Shown here: one piece after another, positions 33,835-42,655 of the stretch
Layout: each line of letters starts with the position of its first letter
How positions within the stretch are numbered: the first letter of the stretch is position 1
Source of the DNA: Streptomyces sp. NRRL S-37
GTDB lineage: Bacteria; Actinomycetota; Actinomycetes; Streptomycetales; Streptomycetaceae
Assembly (NCBI RefSeq): GCF_000721605.1
Contig: NZ_JOIZ01000006.1
Coordinates: 1-64,000 of the forward strand
Length of the DNA stretch: 64,000 nt
Reading direction: 5' to 3'
The notes under the pieces: model-generated
Seen by the model: only the letters and a program-made list of their open reading frames with translations
Database searches by the model: none
What the model was told of the DNA's origin: nothing
Program-made: the position numbers and the translations under genes

Positions 33835-34557
33835 TTACGCGTGCTGGTAGGCCACCAGGGAGATGCCGATGTAGTGGGCGATGAAGGCGGCCAGGGTGAG
33901 GGAGTGGAAGACCTCGTGGAAGCCGAACCAGCGCGGTGACGGGTTGGGCTTCTTGAGACCGTAGATCACTCCGCCCACGCTGTAGAGCAGCCCGCCGACG
34001 ACCACCAGGACGAGTACGGCGATGCCGCCCGTGCGCATGAAGTCCGGCAGGAAGAAGACGGCCGCCCAGCCCATCGCGATGTAGCAGGGCGTGTAGAGCC
34101 AGCGGGGGGCGCCGACCCAGAAGACCCGGAAGACGATCCCGGCCGCCGCGGCGGCCCAGATGCCCCACAGCAGCCACCGCCCCTTGGAGTCCGGCAGCAG
34201 CAGGATGGTCAGCGGGGTGTAGGTGCCCGCGATGATCAGGAAGATGTTGGCGTGGTCGAGGCGGCGCAGCACCCCGTCCATGCGGGGGCTCCAGTTGCCC
34301 CGGTGGTACAGCGCGCTCACGCCGAAGAGCAGGCAGGCCGTGAGGGCGTACACCCCGCAGGCGAGGCGTCCGCGGGCAGAGTCGGCGAAGGCGGTGAGCG
34401 CCAGTCCGGCGACCAGGGCGGCGGGGAACATGCCCAGGTGCAGCCAGCCGCGGAGCTTGGGCTTGACCGGATGCGGGAGGGAGGTCGCCACCGGACCGCG
34501 GCCGTCGGCCGGCGGGTCCGTGGGCGCGTCGGGGGCGAACGCAGTCATGTCTCGCAT
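33835..34557 (-). CDS. Hemolysin III / YqfA-type membrane protein
   Basis: A 240-residue seven-segment membrane protein of the hemolysin III (PAQR-like) family. Conserved residues in their usual places include the Ser and His of FGVSALYHRGNW, the Asp-His of LRRLDHANIFLIIAGTYTP, and the HEVFHSLTLAAFIAHYIG motif near the C-terminus. These form a buried metal-binding site in the superfamily and suggest a lipid amidohydrolase-like activity; the hemolysin name is historical. ATGs at 34557 and 34548 are both possible. TAGGTA-like sequence just before 34557 fits a leaderless start. A short near-palindrome (TACGGAACCGTA, 34564-34575) lies over the promoter. Confidence 0.88.
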   Translation of the reverse strand: MRDMTAFAPDAPTDPPADGRGPVATSLPHPVKPKLRGWLHLGMFPAALVAGLALTAFADSARGRLACGVYALTACLLFGVSALYHRGNWSPRMDGVLRRLDHANIFLIIAGTYTPLTILLLPDSKGRWLLWGIWAAAAAGIVFRVFWVGAPRWLYTPCYIAMGWAAVFFLPDFMRTGGIAVLVLVVVGGLLYSVGGVIYGLKKPNPSPRWFGFHEVFHSLTLAAFIAHYIGISLVAYQHA

Positions 34558-34874
34558 CGTACCTACGGAACCGTAAGTTATGCCTCCCGGCGGCCGATTG
34601 GGGCCGTCGAGTGGTCATCATCTCACGCCGCCCGGCCGGGGCGGTCACGCAAAGAAATCGTCAGGTGTACCCAACGTGCGCGTAAAGGCCCATGAAAACC
34701 GTGGCCATCGTCACGTTGCTCACCTGTGCGGCCCTCTGGACAGATGGGCGCTCCCGTCGGATGATCAAATGAGTGCGGTCGACACCGGATGAGCGCGCAG
34801 CGCACCACCGTGCAGCATCCGGGTCGCAGCCCCCACGGGGCCTCCCAACAAAAAACCCTCATCTAGGAGCAAAC

Positions 34875-36695
34875 GTGGCGCGCGACATCGCGGAACCCGG
34901 CGTCCCCACCACCCACCAGGGACTGATCTCCTGGGTCGACGAGATCGCAGAGCTGACCCAGCCGGACAACGTGGTCTGGTGCGACGGTTCGGAGGCCGAG
35001 TACGAGCGCCTGTGCGAGGAGCTCGTGGCCAAGGGCACGTTCAGGAAACTCGACCCGGTCAAGCGCCCCAACTCCTACTACGCGGCCTCCGACCCCACCG
35101 ACGTCGCCCGCGTCGAGGACCGGACCTTCATCTGCTCCGAGAAGGAGGAGGACGCCGGCCCGACCAACCACTGGAAGGCCCCCGCCGAGATGCGGGAGAT
35201 CTTCCAGGGCGAGAAGGGCGTCTTCCGCGGCTCCATGCGCGGCCGCACCCTGTACGTCGTGCCCTTCTGCATGGGCCCGCTCGGCTCGCCGCTGTCCGCC
35301 ATCGGCGTCGAGATCACCGACTCGGCGTACGTCGCCGTCTCCATGCGCACCATGACCCGGATGGGCCGCCCGGTCCTGGACGAACTCGGCTCCGACGGCT
35401 TCTTCGTCAAGGCCGTGCACTCCGTCGGCGCCCCGCTGGAGCCCGGCCAGGAGGACGTCCCCTGGCCCTGCAACAGCACCAAGTACATCTCCCACTTCCC
35501 CGAGGACCGCGAGATCTGGTCCTACGGCTCCGGCTACGGCGGCAACGCCCTGCTCGGCAAGAAGTGCTACGCCCTGCGCATCGCCTCCGTCATGGCCCGC
35601 GACGAGGGCTGGCTGGCCGAGCACATGCTCATCCTGAAGCTCACCCCGCCCACCGGCGAGTCCAAGTACGTCGCCGCCGCCTTCCCGTCCGCCTGCGGCA
35701 AGACCAACCTCGCCATGCTGGAGCCCACGGTCTCCGGCTGGACGGTCGAGACGATCGGCGACGACATCGCCTGGATGCGCTTCGGCGAGGACGGCCGCCT
35801 GTACGCCATCAACCCCGAGGCCGGTTTCTTCGGCGTCGCCCCCGGTACGGGTGAGCACACCAACGCCAACGCCATGAAGACCCTGTGGGGCAACTCCGTC
35901 TTCACCAACGTCGCCCTCACCGACGACGGCGACGTGTGGTGGGAGGGCATGACCGAGGAGACCCCCACCCACCTCACCGACTGGAGGGGCAACGACTGGA
36001 CCCCCGAGTCCGGCACCCCCGCCGCCCACCCCAACGCCCGCTTCACCACCCCGGCCGCGCAGTGCCCGATCATCGCGCCCGAGTGGGAGGACCCCAAGGG
36101 CGTGCCGATCTCCGCGATTCTCTTCGGCGGGCGCCGCGCCAGCGCCGTACCGCTGGTGACGGAGTCCTTCGACTGGAACCACGGCGTCTTCCTCGGCGCC
36201 AACGTGGCCAGCGAGAAGACCGCCGCCGCCGAGGGCAAGGTCGGCGAGCTGCGCCGCGACCCGTTCGCCATGCTGCCGTTCTGCGGCTACAACATGGGCG
36301 ACTACATGGCGCACTGGATCGACGTGGCCAAGGACAAGGACCCGTCCAAGCTGCCGAGGATCTACTACGTCAACTGGTTCCGCAAGAACGACGAGGGCCG
36401 GTTCGTCTGGCCCGGCTTCGGTGAGAACTCCCGCGTCCTGAAGTGGATCGTGGAGCGCCTGGAGGGCCGCGCGGAGGGCGTCGAGACCCCGATCGGCGTG
36501 CTGCCGGCCAAGGGCGCGCTGGACACCGAGGGGCTGGACCTTTCCGAGGCCGACCTGGACTTCCTGCTCACCGTCGACAAGGAGGTGTGGCGCGAGGAGG
36601 CCGCCCTGGTCCCCGAGCACCTGAACACCTTCGGCGACCACACGCCCAAGGAACTGTGGGACCAGTACCACGCGCTGGTGAAGCGCCTGGGCTGA
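34875..36695 (+). CDS. pckG: Phosphoenolpyruvate carboxykinase (GTP)
   Basis: A 606-residue GTP-dependent PEPCK, standard length, converting oxaloacetate and GTP to PEP, CO2 and GDP at the start of gluconeogenesis. The kinase-1a loop is [12 protein letters not shown] with the reactive Cys274, and the PEP-binding NFGVGYGG-like region and nucleotide loop [10 protein letters not shown] are present. The start is the GTG at 34875, 6 nt after TAGGAGC at 34864. Upstream, 34578-34874, is a leader of about 300 nt without a gene; it has a GCCCCC/GGGGC stem and an A-run just before the ribosome site, so leader control is possible. Three hairpins follow the gene. Confidence 0.96.
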   Translation: MARDIAEPGVPTTHQGLISWVDEIAELTQPDNVVWCDGSEAEYERLCEELVAKGTFRKLDPVKRPNSYYAASDPTDVARVEDRTFICSEKEEDAGPTNHWKAPAEMREIFQGEKGVFRGSMRGRTLYVVPFCMGPLGSPLSAIGVEITDSAYVAVSMRTMTRMGRPVLDELGSDGFFVKAVHSVGAPLEPGQEDVPWPCNSTKYISHFPEDREIWSYGSGYGGNALLGKKCYALRIASVMARDEGWLAEHMLILKLTPPTGESKYVAAAFPSACGKTNLAMLEPTVSGWTVETIGDDIAWMRFGEDGRLYAINPEAGFFGVAPGTGEHTNANAMKTLWGNSVFTNVALTDDGDVWWEGMTEETPTHLTDWRGNDWTPESGTPAAHPNARFTTPAAQCPIIAPEWEDPKGVPISAILFGGRRASAVPLVTESFDWNHGVFLGANVASEKTAAAEGKVGELRRDPFAMLPFCGYNMGDYMAHWIDVAKDKDPSKLPRIYYVNWFRKNDEGRFVWPGFGENSRVLKWIVERLEGRAEGVETPIGVLPAKGALDTEGLDLSEADLDFLLTVDKEVWREEAALVPEHLNTFGDHTPKELWDQYHALVKRLG

Positions 36696-36709
36696 CGCCC
36701 GCACAGACC

Positions 36710-36870
36710 CCGCGGCCGGTCGCCACTCGGTTTGAGGATGCCCTGACCAGCGATCGTCACGCCACGACCGGCCGCGGAACACACCGGCGAGGCCCGCACA
36801 ACGGCGTGCGGGCCATGGGGCCTGTCGTCCCCTCCCCGCCCGCCCCGGCGGTGAGACCGACGACAGGCCC
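36710..36870. terminator. Three successive hairpins after pckG
   Basis: CCGCGGCCGGTCG (36710-36722) pairs with 36765-36777. GGCCCGCAC (36791-36799) pairs with GTGCGGGCC (36806-36814). GGGCCTGTCGTC (36818-36829) pairs with GACGACAGGCCC (36859-36870). The short-loop middle one is the best terminator. There is no gene between 36696 and 36983. Confidence 0.6.
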
Positions 36871-36983
36871 TCGCCCATGCCGGGCCCGCGGGCCGGGGCC
36901 GGTCGCGTCGCGCGGCCCCTCGCGGAGGACGGCGGTGAGGAGGCCGGGCCGGCGAGCGCGATCGGCGGGCCGTCGGACGGTTC

Positions 36984-37490
36984 TTACGTGAGGGCCGTGT
37001 CGCCGAGGTTCTCCAGCACCTGCCGCAGGCTCCCGGCGGTCCTCTCGACCAGGTCGCGGTCCATGCCGTCGAGCAGGCGCGCGTAGTTCGTCAGAAGGTC
37101 GGCGAAGGCGGCCCGGGTGACCTCGTGGCCGTGCTCGGTGAGGCGGATCCTGACGGTGCGCCGGTCGCCGCCTTCGCGCACCCGCTCGACGAGGCCCTTG
37201 GCCTCCATCCGGTCGATGCGGTTGGTGATCGCTCCGGAGGTCACCATGGACGCTTTGAGGAAGGCCCCGGCGGTGAGGGTGTAGGGCGGCCCGGAGCGCT
37301 GCAGCGTGGTGAGCACGTCGAACTCGCCGTGTTCCACTCCGTGCGCGGCGACCGTGGCGGCGGCGGACCTGTCGATCACCCGGGCCAGCCGCTGGACCCG
37401 TGACAGGAGTTCCACCGGCCAGAGGTCCTCCACCACATCGGGGCGCTCCTGCGCCCACTGGCCGATGATCATGTCCACGATGTCGCTCAT
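36984..37490 (-). CDS. MarR-family regulator divergent from a cupin gene
   Basis: A 168-residue winged-helix regulator. Helices for dimerisation flank the DNA-binding part (LTAGAFLKASMVTSGAITNR, then the wing EGGDRRTVRIRLTEHG). The ATG at 37490 (MSDIVDMIIGQ) has GGAG 8 nt before it, better than the ATG at 37496, which abuts the ribosome site. It faces the cupin gene across a 113-bp gap that holds mirrored AACGTT-centred sites, so it probably represses both genes. The ligand is unknown, and its close presence next to a cupin enzyme suggests an aromatic or quinone-like inducer. Confidence 0.9.
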   Translation of the reverse strand: MSDIVDMIIGQWAQERPDVVEDLWPVELLSRVQRLARVIDRSAAATVAAHGVEHGEFDVLTTLQRSGPPYTLTAGAFLKASMVTSGAITNRIDRMEAKGLVERVREGGDRRTVRIRLTEHGHEVTRAAFADLLTNYARLLDGMDRDLVERTAGSLRQVLENLGDTALT

Positions 37491-37517
37491 CCCCATCGCT
37501 CCTCTCTGTCCCTGTCT

Positions 37518-37576
37518 TCTCAACGTTAAGAGACTTGACGTTGAGGCATCCATGTTGTTTTATCTTAACGTTGAGA
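37518..37576. promoter_or_regulatory. Paired operators with AACGTT centres (MarR/cupin gap)
   Basis: TCTCAACGTTAAGA (37518-37531) and its exact reverse complement TCTTAACGTTGAGA (37563-37576) lie 45 bp apart, with a near copy ACTTGACGTTGAGG at 37533-37546 and a weaker one at about 37580. Each lies near one of the two divergent promoters. Confidence 0.75.
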
Positions 37577-37603
37577 TTATCAAGGTTGAAGGAGGAGCTC
37601 ATC

Positions 37604-38104
37604 ATGTCCGTGCCCCACACTCCGCCCGCGCCCGTGCTGACCCGTCGTGCGGACGCCGAGACCTGTTCCGACCCGAGCAGCGTGATGACCCTGCTGGCCG
37701 ATTCGGACGCCGGCGCGGGCGGGTTCACGAGCTACCGGTCCACCTTCGCGAAGGGCGCGGCAGGAGCGCCGGCCCACTTCCACACCCGGGCGTCGGAGCT
37801 GTTCTTCGTGATCAGCGGCTCCCTGCGGGTGCTGGTGGGCGAGGAGGTCACCGTCCTGGAGGAAGGCGACTTCCTCGCGGTCCCGCCCCACACCCCGCAC
37901 GCCTTCGCGGCCGCCCCGGACTGCGAGGCGGACGTCCTGTTCGTCTTCACCCCCGGCATGGGCAGGTTCGACTACCTGCGCCTGCTCGGCCGGGTGATGC
38001 GCGGTGAGGCCGACCCGAAGGAGATCGCCGAGTCGTCGGAGCGCTTCGACAACCACTACGTCGACAGCCCCGTGTGGCGTGCCGCCCTGGAGGGCTCCGC
38101 GTGA
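37604..38104 (+). CDS. Cupin-domain protein
   Basis: A 166-residue single-domain cupin. The first cupin motif is visible (HFHTRASELFFVISGSLRVL, giving two His and a Glu), and the second is GDFLAVPPHTPHAF, so a metal-binding beta-barrel is expected. The best match by pattern is a quercetin-dioxygenase-like or other small-molecule cupin; the reaction cannot be named. The ATG at 37604 follows a strong GGAGGAG. It is divergent from the MarR gene, its probable regulator. Confidence 0.85.
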   Translation: MSVPHTPPAPVLTRRADAETCSDPSSVMTLLADSDAGAGGFTSYRSTFAKGAAGAPAHFHTRASELFFVISGSLRVLVGEEVTVLEEGDFLAVPPHTPHAFAAAPDCEADVLFVFTPGMGRFDYLRLLGRVMRGEADPKEIAESSERFDNHYVDSPVWRAALEGSA

Positions 38105-38592
38105 CCGGCTCCGCGGCCCGGGTCCGGGTGGCCCGGCCCGCGGGGGACCGGGTCGCCGCGGAGCGGCTTCCGCGGGGAGGGCCCCGGGCTCGAAGTGCTC
38201 CGGCGGACCGCTGAACGGGTCCTGCCGGGGCCGGTCCGGCCCGTCGCGCCACCGCGGGACGCGGTGAGCCGCTCCGCGCCGGACGCCCGCACGACCCGCG
38301 GCGGCTCCCGGGCGGCGAGAGCGCGTACCGAGGACGACGGCGTTCTCCCGACGGTCCGTCGAAGGGGAAGCGGCCGCTCGCGGCAGGGCGGTTCCCGGGC
38401 CCGGGACCGGCCACCGGCGGTGCCGTTCCCGCGTGCGGCCGGCGCGGCGCCACGCCGACGGAAACCCGCCGCGACGCGCGGGGTGCCGGTGTACGCTCCC
38501 GATCTTGTACGACCCGAACGGCTGTTCCCCGTTCCATGGTTGGGGGGCGGCTTTCCTGTACGGGTCGCCGACACAGCCTGTGGGGGGCACAG
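38105..38592. other. Gene-free G+C-rich stretch before the secreted propeller gene
   Basis: 488 bp with stop-free frames on both strands but no ribosome site, no codon pattern and no similarity that I recognise. A GTACGCTCCCGATCTTGTACGA stretch near 38490 is the only AT-richer, promoter-like part. Confidence 0.4.
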
Positions 38593-40326
38593 TTGAATAC
38601 AGCACGACGATCCAGACGTCTCGCGGCCACCGTTCTCGCCGCCGCACTCGCCGGAACCGGACTCACCGTCGCCGTCGCGCCCGCGGCGCACGCGGCCACC
38701 GCCGACGCCGTCGCCAAGCTGCCGTTCACCACGTACTCGGCGCTGGCCGTCGACAACGTCCACCAGCGCGTCTTCCTCGCCGACGCCGCCGTGGGCTCCA
38801 GCTCCAACGACGGCCAGATCGCCGTCTACACCTTCCAGGGCGAGCGGATCTCCCTCATCAGGACCGAAAACCACGTCTCCGGCCTGGCGCTCAGCGCCGA
38901 CGCGAGCACGCTCTACGTCGGTGAGCGCTACCGGATCTCCGCGTACGACACCACCACGCTCGCTCTCAAGAGCACGGCCAACGCCAACAGCGACTACTGC
39001 GGGCGGGAAGTCGTCGTCGCGGGCGGTAAGCCGTACTACACCTCGCAGGTGGCCGACCCTCTCCCCCTGTGCTCCACGGCCACGTCCCACGTGGACGCGG
39101 TCGTCAACGGCAGCTGGCAGCGCACCGGCTGGAACGACTCCGGCAAGCTCCTGCTGGAGGGCGGCCCGAACGACACGTTCGTGATGGGCCAGGGGGTGCT
39201 CAACTCCTCGGCACCCAACCCGTTCGTCAGCGTCTTCGACGGCAGCGGACAGACCCCCGTACGGAACGCCACCCGCCGGTTCGCCGACAGCGCGGGCAAC
39301 GGCGCCCTGAACCTGAAGGACATCGCCGTCTCCCCGGACGGCACGAAGGTCGCCCTCGCCGACGCCTCCGCCGGCACCCGGCTGCTGAACACCGGCGACC
39401 TGTCGGACGCCGCCGACGGCTACCGGGCCCTGCCCGCGGGCGCCACCGCCAGCTCGGTCGCCTTCAGCGGCGACGGAAAGTACGTCGCACGCGGCGCCTC
39501 GGCCACCGGCGCCACCCCCGACCTGCTGATCCAGCCCGCCGACCCGGCCGACTCGACCGCGCCGCTGGAGTTCGTCTTCGAGGGCAGCCAGGACGGCGAC
39601 CGCGTCGTGCCGCGCGGCACGGAATGGTCCGCCGACGGTTCCCGGCTCTTCGCGGTCACCACCAACGCGGCCGGCAACCAGTTCTGGCTGCACATCGTCC
39701 AGCCCCCGGCCGTCCAGTACGACGTCCGCCTCGGTGAGACGCTGACCCACAGCCCCGCCCGGGCCGTCGTGGGCGAGCCGCTGTCGGTGCGGGGCCGGCT
39801 GGAACACGACGGACCGGCGCCCGCCGAGCCGCTGAAGGTCAAGGCGACCCGCACGGACGCGGACGGCACCCACGACCTGGGCACCTTCACCGTCAAGGAG
39901 GACGGCTCCTACACCGTCCTCGACGAGCCCGGCCTGATCGGCGACGCCACCTACACCGTCTCCTACCTCGGCGACCTCACCCACCGCCCGGCCACCGACG
40001 TCACCCACACCGTGTCCGTCGGCAAGGCGGCCAGCTCGATCACGCTCACCGCCCCGGAGGAGGCGTCGATGAGCACGGGCGTCCACCTCACCGGGACGTT
40101 CACCGCGCAGGGCAAGGCGCTGCCGGAGCGGGCCGTGCTGAAGGTGGAGCGCACCGACCGGAAGGGGAGCGGCACGCTGTCGTCGGTGACGGTCGCCGCC
40201 GACGGCACCTTCACCGTCGACGACCTGCCGCGCACCCGCAAGGAGACGACCTACACGGTGAGCTGGCCCGGCGACGACCTGCACGAGGCGTCCACGGCGT
40301 CGGCGACGGTTCACGTCACCCGCTGA
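38593..40326 (+). CDS. Secreted beta-propeller-like protein with Ig-like repeats
   Basis: A 577-residue secreted protein. The signal peptide (about 1-34) ends AHA-AT. A beta-propeller-type region (about 40-370) has repeated phrases such as GLALSADASTLYVGERYRI and DIAVSPDGTKVALADASAG. Two Ig-like domains follow, from about 385 and from about 480, each with a SYTV or TYTVSY strand. The start is the TTG at 38593, about 8 nt after a GGGGGG ribosome site; the long frame upstream is not protein-like. The domain set is that of extracellular binding proteins. The ligand is unknown. Confidence 0.8.
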   Translation: MNTARRSRRLAATVLAAALAGTGLTVAVAPAAHAATADAVAKLPFTTYSALAVDNVHQRVFLADAAVGSSSNDGQIAVYTFQGERISLIRTENHVSGLALSADASTLYVGERYRISAYDTTTLALKSTANANSDYCGREVVVAGGKPYYTSQVADPLPLCSTATSHVDAVVNGSWQRTGWNDSGKLLLEGGPNDTFVMGQGVLNSSAPNPFVSVFDGSGQTPVRNATRRFADSAGNGALNLKDIAVSPDGTKVALADASAGTRLLNTGDLSDAADGYRALPAGATASSVAFSGDGKYVARGASATGATPDLLIQPADPADSTAPLEFVFEGSQDGDRVVPRGTEWSADGSRLFAVTTNAAGNQFWLHIVQPPAVQYDVRLGETLTHSPARAVVGEPLSVRGRLEHDGPAPAEPLKVKATRTDADGTHDLGTFTVKEDGSYTVLDEPGLIGDATYTVSYLGDLTHRPATDVTHTVSVGKAASSITLTAPEEASMSTGVHLTGTFTAQGKALPERAVLKVERTDRKGSGTLSSVTVAADGTFTVDDLPRTRKETTYTVSWPGDDLHEASTASATVHVTR

Positions 40327-40336
40327 CCCCGCCGTT

Positions 40337-40393
40337 CCCGGGAGAGGTGCTCCCGGGAGGACCCGCGCCGGCCCGGCATCCCGGGCCGGCGCG
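40337..40393 (+). terminator. Two terminators after the propeller gene
   Basis: CCCGGGAG (40337-40344) pairs with CTCCCGGG (40350-40357). A 13-bp stem (40364-40376 with 40381-40393) around CATC follows. From 40394 to 40637 I see nothing more. Confidence 0.75.
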
Positions 40394-40637
40394 GCTCGTT
40401 CCGGGACGCCGTCCGGCGCCGGGCGACGATCCGAGTCCCCGGACGACCCCCTCGGCGCGGGCGTCGGCTTGGGCCTCCCCGGCCCTCGACCGCGCGTATG
40501 CCGTGCGGGACCCCGTGAACCGGCGTCAACCGCGGTCCCCGGGACGGGGCAACGGGTGGAGGCGGCCTTCACGTCCCCTTCCGCGGCGGCCGGCTGTCCG
40601 CGCGTAGGTGGCCGGAGGCCGGTTTTCGATCGTTCCC

Positions 40638-40692
40638 CGGATGGATGTGAGGGCCATCCGTTTCCCCTGAGGATGATCTGGATCGATCATCC
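40638..40692. promoter_or_regulatory. Two palindromes before the DD-peptidase gene
   Basis: CGGATGG-N9-CCATCCG (40638-40660) and GGATGATC-TGGATC-GATCATCC (40671-40692) share the GGATG half-site. They end 34 bp before the TTG start, where operators usually lie. Confidence 0.45.
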
Positions 40693-40725
40693 GTCAGTCC
40701 CGAAGGCGATTGAAAGGACAGGAAG

Positions 40726-42000
40726 TTGCGCATTGCCCGACTCCTCGGAGCCATCCTGGGCACCACGTTGCTGACGACCACCGCCGTCCTCACCCAACCG
40801 GCCGTCGCCGCCTCCAAAGGCTCCACGTCCCTGGACGGAACCGCGCTGCGCGACGCGCTGGACGCCGTCCACGAGGCGGGCATGTACGGCGTCTTCTCGT
40901 CCGTCCGGGACGGTGACGAGCGGTGGACCGGGGCGGCGGGGGTCGCGGACGTGGACACCGGCCGCCCGGTCACACCGGGCATGCGGCAGCGGGTGGGCAG
41001 CATCAGCAAGACCTTCACCGCCGTGGGCCTGCTCCAGCAGGCGGAACGCGGCCGGATCCGGCTCGACGCGCCTGTCTCCGACTACCTGCCGGACCTGATA
41101 CCCGGGGAGCGCGGACGGCAGATCACCGTACGCATGCTCCTCAACCACACCAGCGGGATCGGCGACTACATCGCGGGCGCCTTCCCCTCCCTCACCCAGG
41201 GCTCGACGGCCAGCCTCGACGAGGAGCGCTTCCGCTCCGTCCGCCCGCGGGAACTGGTCCGGCTGGGCCTCGCGGCCCCCGCGACCGGAACCCCCGGCTC
41301 GGTGCCGGGCACGTACTCCAACACCAACTACGTCGTCGCCGGGCTCCTTCTGGAGAAGGTCACCGGCCAGAAGGCCTCCACGTACCTCACCCGCCACGTC
41401 ATCGACCGGGCCGGGCTGCGCCACACGTACCTGCCGCGCACCCCGTACATCAAGGGCCCGCACCCGCGGATGTACGAGTCGTTCTACGGTCTGATCGACC
41501 CGCCCCGCGACTACAGCGTCTACGACATGTCGTGGGCGTACACGGCGGGATCGGTCGTCTCCACCACCGACGACCTCAACCGCTTCTACCGCGCCCTGCT
41601 CGGCGGGAAGCTGGTCGGCGCGGCGTTCCTCGACGAGATGACGCGCACGGTCCCCGTCTCCGGTATGGACTACGGTCTCGGCATCTACGCCCTGGACCTG
41701 CCCTGCGGACGCTTCTGGGGCCATGACGGCGCGGTGTTCGGGGCCGGCACGATCGCGCTGTCCAGCCGGGACGGCAAGCGTCAGATGGCCGTCGCGCAGA
41801 ACCTGATGAAGTACCAGGAGCTCGACGAGAACGGCGTACCGCGGGTGCACCCGATCGACAACGCCCTCGGCGCGTACGTCGTCGGCGCGCTCTGTCCGGC
41901 CGAGGCCGGGGCGGCGAGCCCGGAGGCCCGCCGGGAGCGGCTCACGCGGCTGCCCCGCATCGACGACTCCCCGCTGACCGGCGGTGTCCCGGCCGTCTAG
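40726..42000 (+). CDS. Secreted DD-peptidase / class C beta-lactamase family (R61 type)
   Basis: A 424-residue exported serine enzyme with a signal peptide (about 1-29, ending AVAA). The three penicillin-recognising motifs are in order: Ser92-x-x-Lys95 (SISK), Tyr197-Ser-Asn199 (YSN) and His333-Asp-Gly335 (HDG). The layout and text (MLLNHTSGIGDYI, TYSNTNYVVAGLL) closely follow the Streptomyces R61 D-Ala-D-Ala carboxypeptidase, which trims peptidoglycan stems and is inhibited by penicillins. The start is the TTG at 40726, after AGGAAG. A C-terminal stretch of about 35 residues beyond the enzyme domain is Pro/Arg-rich and may be cut off, as in R61. Confidence 0.9.
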   Translation: MRIARLLGAILGTTLLTTTAVLTQPAVAASKGSTSLDGTALRDALDAVHEAGMYGVFSSVRDGDERWTGAAGVADVDTGRPVTPGMRQRVGSISKTFTAVGLLQQAERGRIRLDAPVSDYLPDLIPGERGRQITVRMLLNHTSGIGDYIAGAFPSLTQGSTASLDEERFRSVRPRELVRLGLAAPATGTPGSVPGTYSNTNYVVAGLLLEKVTGQKASTYLTRHVIDRAGLRHTYLPRTPYIKGPHPRMYESFYGLIDPPRDYSVYDMSWAYTAGSVVSTTDDLNRFYRALLGGKLVGAAFLDEMTRTVPVSGMDYGLGIYALDLPCGRFWGHDGAVFGAGTIALSSRDGKRQMAVAQNLMKYQELDENGVPRVHPIDNALGAYVVGALCPAEAGAASPEARRERLTRLPRIDDSPLTGGVPAV

Positions 42001-42104
42001 TCCCGCTCGCCGGCCGCCCGGCCGGGAGGAAGTGTGGCGCCCGGTCCGCGCGTCTCTGCGGGTGCGCGCGGACCGGGGCCGTCGGGGGGAGCCCGTGTGG
42101 GGGC

Positions 42105-42530
42105 TCAGTGGGAGGACGCGAGGGTGCGCGGCTGCAGGGCCGCGGTGTGCGCGTCCATCCGCTCGGCGGCGAGGATCGCCGCCGCCGTGTCGGCGCGGGA
42201 GGCGGCGACGACCAGGGCGCGTCCGGCGAGCGCGTGCGCCCGCCGGTGCAGGGCCGCCGCGTCCGGCGCGCGGCCCGTCGTGGCCGCCGGCGCGCGGGCC
42301 GGCGTACGTCCTCCCCGCAGGCGGGCGACCTCCCCGGCGAGCCGCTCGGCCGCGGTGTCCAGATCGGCCGAGGGTGCCGCCACGCGCAGCTCGTCGGTGA
42401 CGGCGAGCAGCGCGGCGAGGTGCCCCGCGAGCTGGATGTCCAGCTCTTCCTCACGGGAGCGGTGGGGGAAGTCGTGGGGAGTGCCGGCCATCGTGCTGTG
42501 GACCGACTTGGCGCGGATCGGTTCGTACAT
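42105..42530 (-). CDS. Small unknown protein behind a Fur-like box
   Basis: A 141-residue soluble protein, mostly helical and rich in Ala, Arg and His; MYEPIRAKSVHSTMAGTPHD begins it. No membrane segment or known motif is seen. The ATG at 42530 follows GGAGG by 6 nt, an excellent ribosome site. A 15-bp 7-1-7 near-palindrome at the promoter suggests control by a Fur-family metal or peroxide regulator. I cannot name the function. Its 3 prime neighbour is the DD-peptidase, convergent, with only G+C-rich DNA between. Confidence 0.65.
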   Translation of the reverse strand: MYEPIRAKSVHSTMAGTPHDFPHRSREEELDIQLAGHLAALLAVTDELRVAAPSADLDTAAERLAGEVARLRGGRTPARAPAATTGRAPDAAALHRRAHALAGRALVVAASRADTAAAILAAERMDAHTAALQPRTLASSH

Positions 42531-42565
42531 GGATGGCCTCCTGTGGTGCAACAGGAAACCATCCT

Positions 42566-42586
42566 ACCTTGGATTCAGTCTAAAGT
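42566..42586. promoter_or_regulatory. Fur/PerR-like 7-1-7 near-palindrome
   Basis: The core reads TTGGATT-C-AGTCTAA; the half-sites TTGGATT and TTAGACT agree at 5 of 7 bases, and 14 of 21 positions are symmetric over the longer span. On the minus strand a TAGGAT-like -10 adjoins it. The nearby gene starts at 42530. Confidence 0.45.
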
Positions 42587-42655
42587 TGAGTCGTTCGTAA
42601 AAGGTCGTCCGCGAGGAGGCCGCCCGTGTACGGGGGCTCAGCCCGCACGCGGGGC

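Noticed and set aside
38105-38592. A small gene in the gap before the propeller protein
   Set aside because: Open frames exist, but none has a ribosome site, plausible composition or recognised motif.
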